Source of the DNA: Ficedula albicollis
Taxonomy: Eukaryota > Chordata > Aves > Passeriformes > Muscicapidae
Direction of reading: 5' to 3'
Assembly: GCF_000247815.1 (NCBI RefSeq)
Contig: NC_021686.1
Location: forward strand, 837,929 to 901,928
Length of the DNA: 64,000 bases
The notes beneath the pieces are model-generated. The model saw nothing but the letters and a program-made list of their open reading frames with translations, ran no database searches and had not been told where the DNA came from. Positions 58,871 through 64,000 of the stretch are shown in pieces. Both the position numbers and the translations under genes were made by a program. Positions within the stretch are counted from its first letter, which is position 1; every line of letters starts with the position of its first letter.

Positions 58871-61800
58871 CGGAGCGGCAGAGCCAGCAAGGCCCCGTGT
58901 GCTCCCGACAGGTGACACTCCACTGGCTGCGGCCAGGCAAATCCCCAGGTGCAAATCCAGCCCTCAGGCTGCCCCAGCTCCAACACCCCCAGCACCCCTC
59001 CAAGAGTCGGGGCCCAGCAGCAGCCCCCTCAGCTGCAGGGGAGAAAACACATCTGAGCTGAGCCAGAAGGAAATATGGGAAGGAAATGGAAAGTATAGCA
59101 AGGATTAACACCATTTTAGCTGAAGTCAGCAAGTGGATTAAGGGGAGGGAAAGCTGGGGGCTCCAGCATAATCTCATCCTTTTGCAGGAAAGAGCCACTT
59201 AAAAAGAAACTGCTGAGCTGTGGCACTGAGCCTGACCCAGGTTCCTGCAAGGACCCATCAAGGACAAGGGAGAGCACAACCAAAAGGAGGCCAGCAAGAG
59301 CCATTCCCTGCCAACTCTGCTATCCCTGCACCGCACTCCCAGGGAGCTGCAGGCAGATGCTGGAGAGGAACCAAAGAAGCTTTCACCTCCAGCATGGGTG
59401 GGATGATTGAGCTCAGCCCAATTTTTGATCAGAAACTGCACTCTGACTCAGTTTACAGGTACAGGACTAATGAGAGAGGCCAAGGGCACGGCAGGTACTG
59501 TGGCCTCAGCCCTGAGTGAGGCACAGCAGGTGGTTCCCATCACCACAGCTCTTCTCTGGCTGGGCAGCAGCTGCACATGCAAAGGCCACATGCACCACAC
59601 CTGCCAGGGAAAGCACAGCCTGCTGACAATCACCCCTCCCGAGCCAGGGCACCACCACAGCAGTGGCTCTCAGCACCCAGTCCATCCATCCTGGTGGCCA
59701 CAGGCTGTCTTTTCAGGAACACACCAATGACATTAAGAAAAACAAAACACAAAATAAGGAGGAGATTCTAGAGATGCAAACACCCAGGAGTGAATCTTCT
59801 GGTTTAGAGAGCAGCTGTATTTGAGAGCTCCTGGGGTCTTGAAAATTTGCATAGACTAGAGAAAAGAATAGTTCAGAGAGACATTTACATGCTGTAAGTC
59901 AAGTAGATAAATCATAAACATGAAGACAACAGCAGAGTCCAAAGATGTTCCTGCTGCTAGTGCCTCTCTGAATGCCCCTCTGGCCTCTCCTTCCAGAGGA
60001 GCCGTGCTATGGACCATGACTGCTCCTGGCTGGAGCTGGGCTCGGCCAGCATCACTCCAGGGGACTGTGCAGCTGGGAAGATGCCCTCTGAGAAATCATC
60101 TGCACAATTCATTTCAGAGTCAGAGCAGTCTGCCAGCAGCTCTAGTCATGCTGTCCCATCCCTTTCACAAGGACATGAGTAATTATTGAGCACTCTAGCT
60201 ACCAAAACTGATTAGAGCAAAACAAACTAATTTTGTTCCAAGGCAATGATCTGACCTCGTTAACGATGGCGGTAATGCACTAACAATATTTTTCTCTTAC
60301 ACAGTGATGTCTTTCATTAGCACTCAAGCTGTTTGGTAAAGGAGCTTAGTACATTCCTTTAAACTCATTTGCATAGGAGGAAACACCCGCACGTCCAGAG
60401 GCTGTTCCCTGGGAAGCAGTCTGGATTGAGAGCATGGAGAAACGTCACCCTGCAGCCAGGAACAATAACCCGAGGTGCAGGGCCGGTGTGTGGGGCAGCC
60501 CTCCCTTCCCTGCCTCTTCAAAGCAGCCACCAGGACAAGCTGCTGCATCCCAGGCACGGCAGACCCCTGCCAGACCTGCACAGCAGGTTTGCTCCTCCTC
60601 CTCCATCACAAACCTTCATCTCATCTCTTCGTCGTGAATGAAGAGAACAGCTCTGGGCATCCAGACTCACTGTGAGGGCCCACAGAGATTTCACACATTT
60701 CACAGCACAGTTATTAACCTCAGGAAACACCCTGTGTGCGCAGCTGACCTAAAGCTCTCACACCTCCCCTCTGAGGAGGCATTAGCCACTAAACAGAGCT
60801 GCCAGCTGCCCAGGAGTCAGTCTGATCTCCTGCACGAGGCACCAGCACAGCAGCAAGGATCCTTCCCAAGCACTTCCACGAAGAGCCACCTTTTCAAACT
60901 ATGCTTTCCCCTTTGTCCTTGGTGTGCTTACAGACACCCCAGGAACGTTCAGCTTGTTCCAGTTTCAGAGCAAGCTGCCCCAGCAAGAGTATCTTTCCTC
61001 ACGCCCGAGAAAGAGAAGCTCGGACCTGCCAGGTTTCAGGGACAAAGCAGAGGGAAGACCCGACTGACACCCTGAGGGCTGGGACAGGGATCCTGCTGCT
61101 CTCTCTCTGCAGCTGGAGGCACATTGAGAAGCCAGCTGTGGCACACGGGGGTATTAAGCACATCTGTCTCAGAATCACCAGTGATCGGGGTCTGATTTAA
61201 CCCTTCTGCTGTCACAGTCCCCTGCTCACCGCGCTGTGCTGCGGCACCTCGAGTGCTGGCACTGCACAGCTCCCACTCTTGGCAAGCCACGATTTCCCCT
61301 ACAATTGGAACAGCAGGGACAAAAAGACCTCAAGATAGTGCTGATAACACCCCCAGCCTGTCTTTCCTCCTGCCCTGTAGCCTAAAGCCTCCAAGCACTT
61401 GCTAATCACTAATTAACAAGATCTTATAGCTCTGCTTTTGAGGAGGGTTGGGAAATCGGCTTCTCCCCATCTCAGAGATAAGTAAAAACCCGCACAAAAG
61501 GAGGAGATGATCCTCTCTGAGGTCCCCACAGGCTGGAGATCAGCAGCTCATCCCTCCTGGCCTTGCAGGGCTGCACTGGGACTGCTGCCTGCACCTGCTG
61601 TGAGGTGATGGGGGCTTGTGGCCACGTGCCTTACAGCTCCCAGCCAGGGCTCACACACAGGTGAAATGCATTTAAAGGAAGGGTCAGTCCATTTTCCCCT
61701 CTGCATTGTTAGAAAGGCATGTTTGTGCAGCAAAATAGCAAAGAGGTTTGATCTCAGAAGCTCAATCACAGCCAGAGGGCAACCGCTCTCTTCCCATTGA

Positions 61801-63145
61801 ACCCGCACAGCACTGCAGGGCAGGGGGCAGCTTCAGGTGAAAGCAGAACTCACATCTCAGGGACTTCTGGGCTCTCCTCTGCAGGTCATACATTCTCAGC
61901 ACTCTGTGAAATATTGAAAGCAAGACAGGCAGCTGCCCTGCCCGACTCTTACCACTTGCAGGCAGCTCTCACGGTGTCACTCGCAACGCTCCGAGAGGAA
62001 AAGTCACCCTCTGCCAGCCAAGGCTGCTGCAGACACGGGCACAGAGCACCTCAAAGTGATCTCCCAGGGACCTCCTGTCACCAAACACAGGCCAAACCTG
62101 GGTGTTAGACTGGTTGCACATGCCCAGAACCAGGCTGGATACTGGCACCACTGTGACGTGCAGGCACACAAAGAACATTCATCTCAGTGTTCTGTAACCC
62201 ATGGCAGCTGTGGGCAAAACGGGCAAGTTCTTAGGACAGGCAGGTTTCTGACTCTCTTTTGGAAGAAGGCTTATAAATGCTAACCCCAAAGCATCCAGAA
62301 CAGACAGCCCAGCACTACATCCCAGGAAGCCAGGAGAGCAGCAAGGGCAGAGGTGGCAGCTCAGGGGCAGCTGCTTCAATGCACACAGAGCAACACTGCA
62401 GCTGCCACAAGCTTGCTCAGCACAGCAGGATCACACCCCAGTTGCCACCACCAGTGACAACAGCATCAGAGGAGCCCTGCAGACCAAGGTGCCCAGGACC
62501 AAGCAGTCCTCAGCCTCCCTCATTTTAGCATTTCTTTCTTCCCTTCAAGTTACTTTTCAGTCACTGAAATCCCTGTACAAGTCTGGAAGCCCTTGTGCCT
62601 TGGTGTCTCTCCAGGAGCTTCACAGCCATCAAAAGGAAACAATACTACTGAATTATCCCTGCTCCCCTTTTTAACTCCCTGTCATGCAGACACCAAATCT
62701 CTGAGGCAGAGGAGCTCAGCCCAGGACCCAAGCCTTGTTTCATACTAAATTTGGTCTACCAGACATCCAAAAAAAGATCACATCAGTCATTCTGCTTCAG
62801 AGCTGGTTTCTCAGCATGGAAAATTACATTTCCTACATGTAGCTAATGCATGAAAAGCTTTGAAAGGTCAAAAAATGAAGCCATCAATTCATCACAAAAA
62901 AGTAACTTCTTATTGAAGCTCCTGAAAGCCTGGGCTCCCCGGTGCAAACACTCCACCTAGAGCCAGCTGTGCCAGCCCCAGCGGGTGACTCGGCATTGCC
63001 ACTACAGCCCAGTGGGGCCGTGCCCACAGCCCGTGCCACCAAACATCAGCCGCTGCTCTGGAGGGGACCCAAGCACACTTCTGGTGGGACAACCTCCCCT
63101 GCTTGTGCAGGGGGTCTTGGCAGAGAGGACCCTCACTCCCAAAAG
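58871..63145. other. Unique non-coding DNA
   Basis: 4.3 kb with no recognised gene. AT-rich patches (59720-59930, 60175-60370 with 'aactaattttgttcc' and 'cgttaacgatggcggtaatgcactaacaat', 61385-61440) are candidates for conserved non-coding DNA but cannot be confirmed. Confidence 0.35.
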
Positions 63146-63164
63146 AAAAAAAAAAAAGGGGGGG
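63146..63164. repeat. A12-G7 homopolymer junction
   Basis: Twelve A (63146-63157) followed directly by seven G (63158-63164). It is short enough to be genomic, but repeats the A-then-G order of the longer blocks. Confidence 0.9.
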
Positions 63165-64000
63165 CCTGTGCTTTTGCACTGCCTTTCCTTTGGGCATTAT
63201 ATTGGAGAGAGGTCACCTCTGAGGTGACCCCAGCCAGCAACATCCTGCCCCTTTGTCCTTAGGGCTGTGTGGCTGAGCAAAGCATGGGTGCAATCACAAA
63301 CTGTGAAAGCACTGGGACGGCACCAGAGCTCCCAGACACACTGCCAACATTTCCTACTAGAAGGGAGAGGAGCAAGGGAGCCTGAGGGCCCCAGCCACAC
63401 AGGATCCTCTCCCACCCAGCAGCTGAAGGGGAGCAGACACCACAGTAACTGGTTCCACCTGAGCAACAGCATCCAGCCCACCCTGTAACTGCAGCCAGGA
63501 CAACTCAGTGCCACTGAAATTGCTCTGTGTCCATCCTCCAGCTCTGTGGGCGTTCCCCACACCTTTCTGCATCCCAAAAAGAAACCAAGCAGTGCCAACC
63601 AAGGCAGGCTCTCATTCTGGCCCAGTGAGACACAGGCCAAGGGTCTTACAGGTAAGTGAGAGGCTCCTGCAGCTGAGCAGGACAGGCATGGAATACAGGA
63701 ATGCAGAGACAGGGCACTTGTCCCTTGCTGCCTTAGGGCTGCAGCAAACAGGCTGTGGCATTCCATAGAGCCTCAGCAGGACACAGCATCCCTCACCTGC
63801 CACAGCTCACCACAACCACGCCATTTAACATCCCAACTTTAGAGCTGGGAAAAACTTGAAGCAAGCTGGAAGGAGAGTGCAAGACCAGCCTGGAGAAGAT
63901 GCAGGCTGCAAGGAGCAGAAACTCCACCCCAAGCTGAGCACAGCCATCCCAGTGCTGGGAAAGTTGGGGACACACATTTCTCCTTTTGGGACAGAAACAG
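63165..64000. other. Unique DNA with one strong splice-donor match
   Basis: 'cttacag|gtaagtgag' at 63651/63652 on the plus strand is a consensus-quality 5' splice site. No convincing acceptor or recognisable coding frame precedes it, so an exon (coding or lncRNA) can only be suggested. Confidence 0.3.

Noticed and set aside
63600..63768. Consensus splice donor at 63652 considered as the end of a coding exon
   Set aside because: No acceptor and no recognisable upstream coding frame were found. Such donor matches occur by chance. Kept only as a note in the features.

Overview
The window looks like non-coding DNA from a bird, most likely a passerine. The main reason is the repeat content. About twenty fragments of the avian CR1 non-LTR retrotransposon are recognisable, most of them 5'-truncated copies carrying the characteristic CR1 3' tail (in reverse: 'cagaatggtttgggttggaagggacc...catcccatcccacccc'). 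There are no Alu, SINE-B2 or bacterial features. The passerine assignment is my inference from the subfamily look of the tails. No bacterial operon, CRISPR array, rRNA or tRNA is evident, and no complete protein-coding gene could be recognised. Nearly all open frames are chance frames in GC-rich DNA or run through repeats.

Layout. 1-12.9 kb: unique intergenic or intronic DNA with a 95-bp tandem duplication (1.3 kb), a perfect ~984-bp homopurine 8-mer satellite (2.2-3.2 kb), CR1 pieces at 4.5, 4.8, 6.9 and 11.4 kb, and a 41-42-bp minisatellite with a three-unit higher-order structure (8.4-8.6 kb). 12.9-15.3 kb: the most gene-like zone. It has two CpG-rich islands; the first holds a possible minus-strand first coding exon (strong Kozak ATG, 119 nt, GT donor). 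18-28 kb: a cluster of CR1 fragments interrupted by runs of G (41, 95 and 970 nt). 30-44 kb: unique DNA with several short tandem duplications, including a nearly perfect 301-bp one at 35.8 kb, three CR1 fragments, and A/G homopolymer junctions at 40.8 and 42.5 kb. 44-49 kb: a possible solo LTR, a weak candidate exon and a duplicated CR1 tail. 52-59 kb: CR1 3' ends, a longer CR1 reverse-transcriptase relic, AT-rich islands with a 20-bp palindrome, and a CR1 endonuclease-like fragment next to an RFX X-box-like site. 59-64 kb: unique DNA without a recognised gene.

The strongest unexplained signal is probably technical rather than biological. All long homopolymers are G on the plus strand. Five of the eight listed runs directly follow an A-run. 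Two pure G-runs and one A/G junction sit between perfect direct copies of the same flank (30, 93 and ~85 bp), so that deleting the run plus one copy restores an ordinary collinear sequence. This fits sequencing or gap-closing artefacts with false duplication. Any annotation that spans these coordinates should be treated as unreliable. I found no convincing new biological system here.
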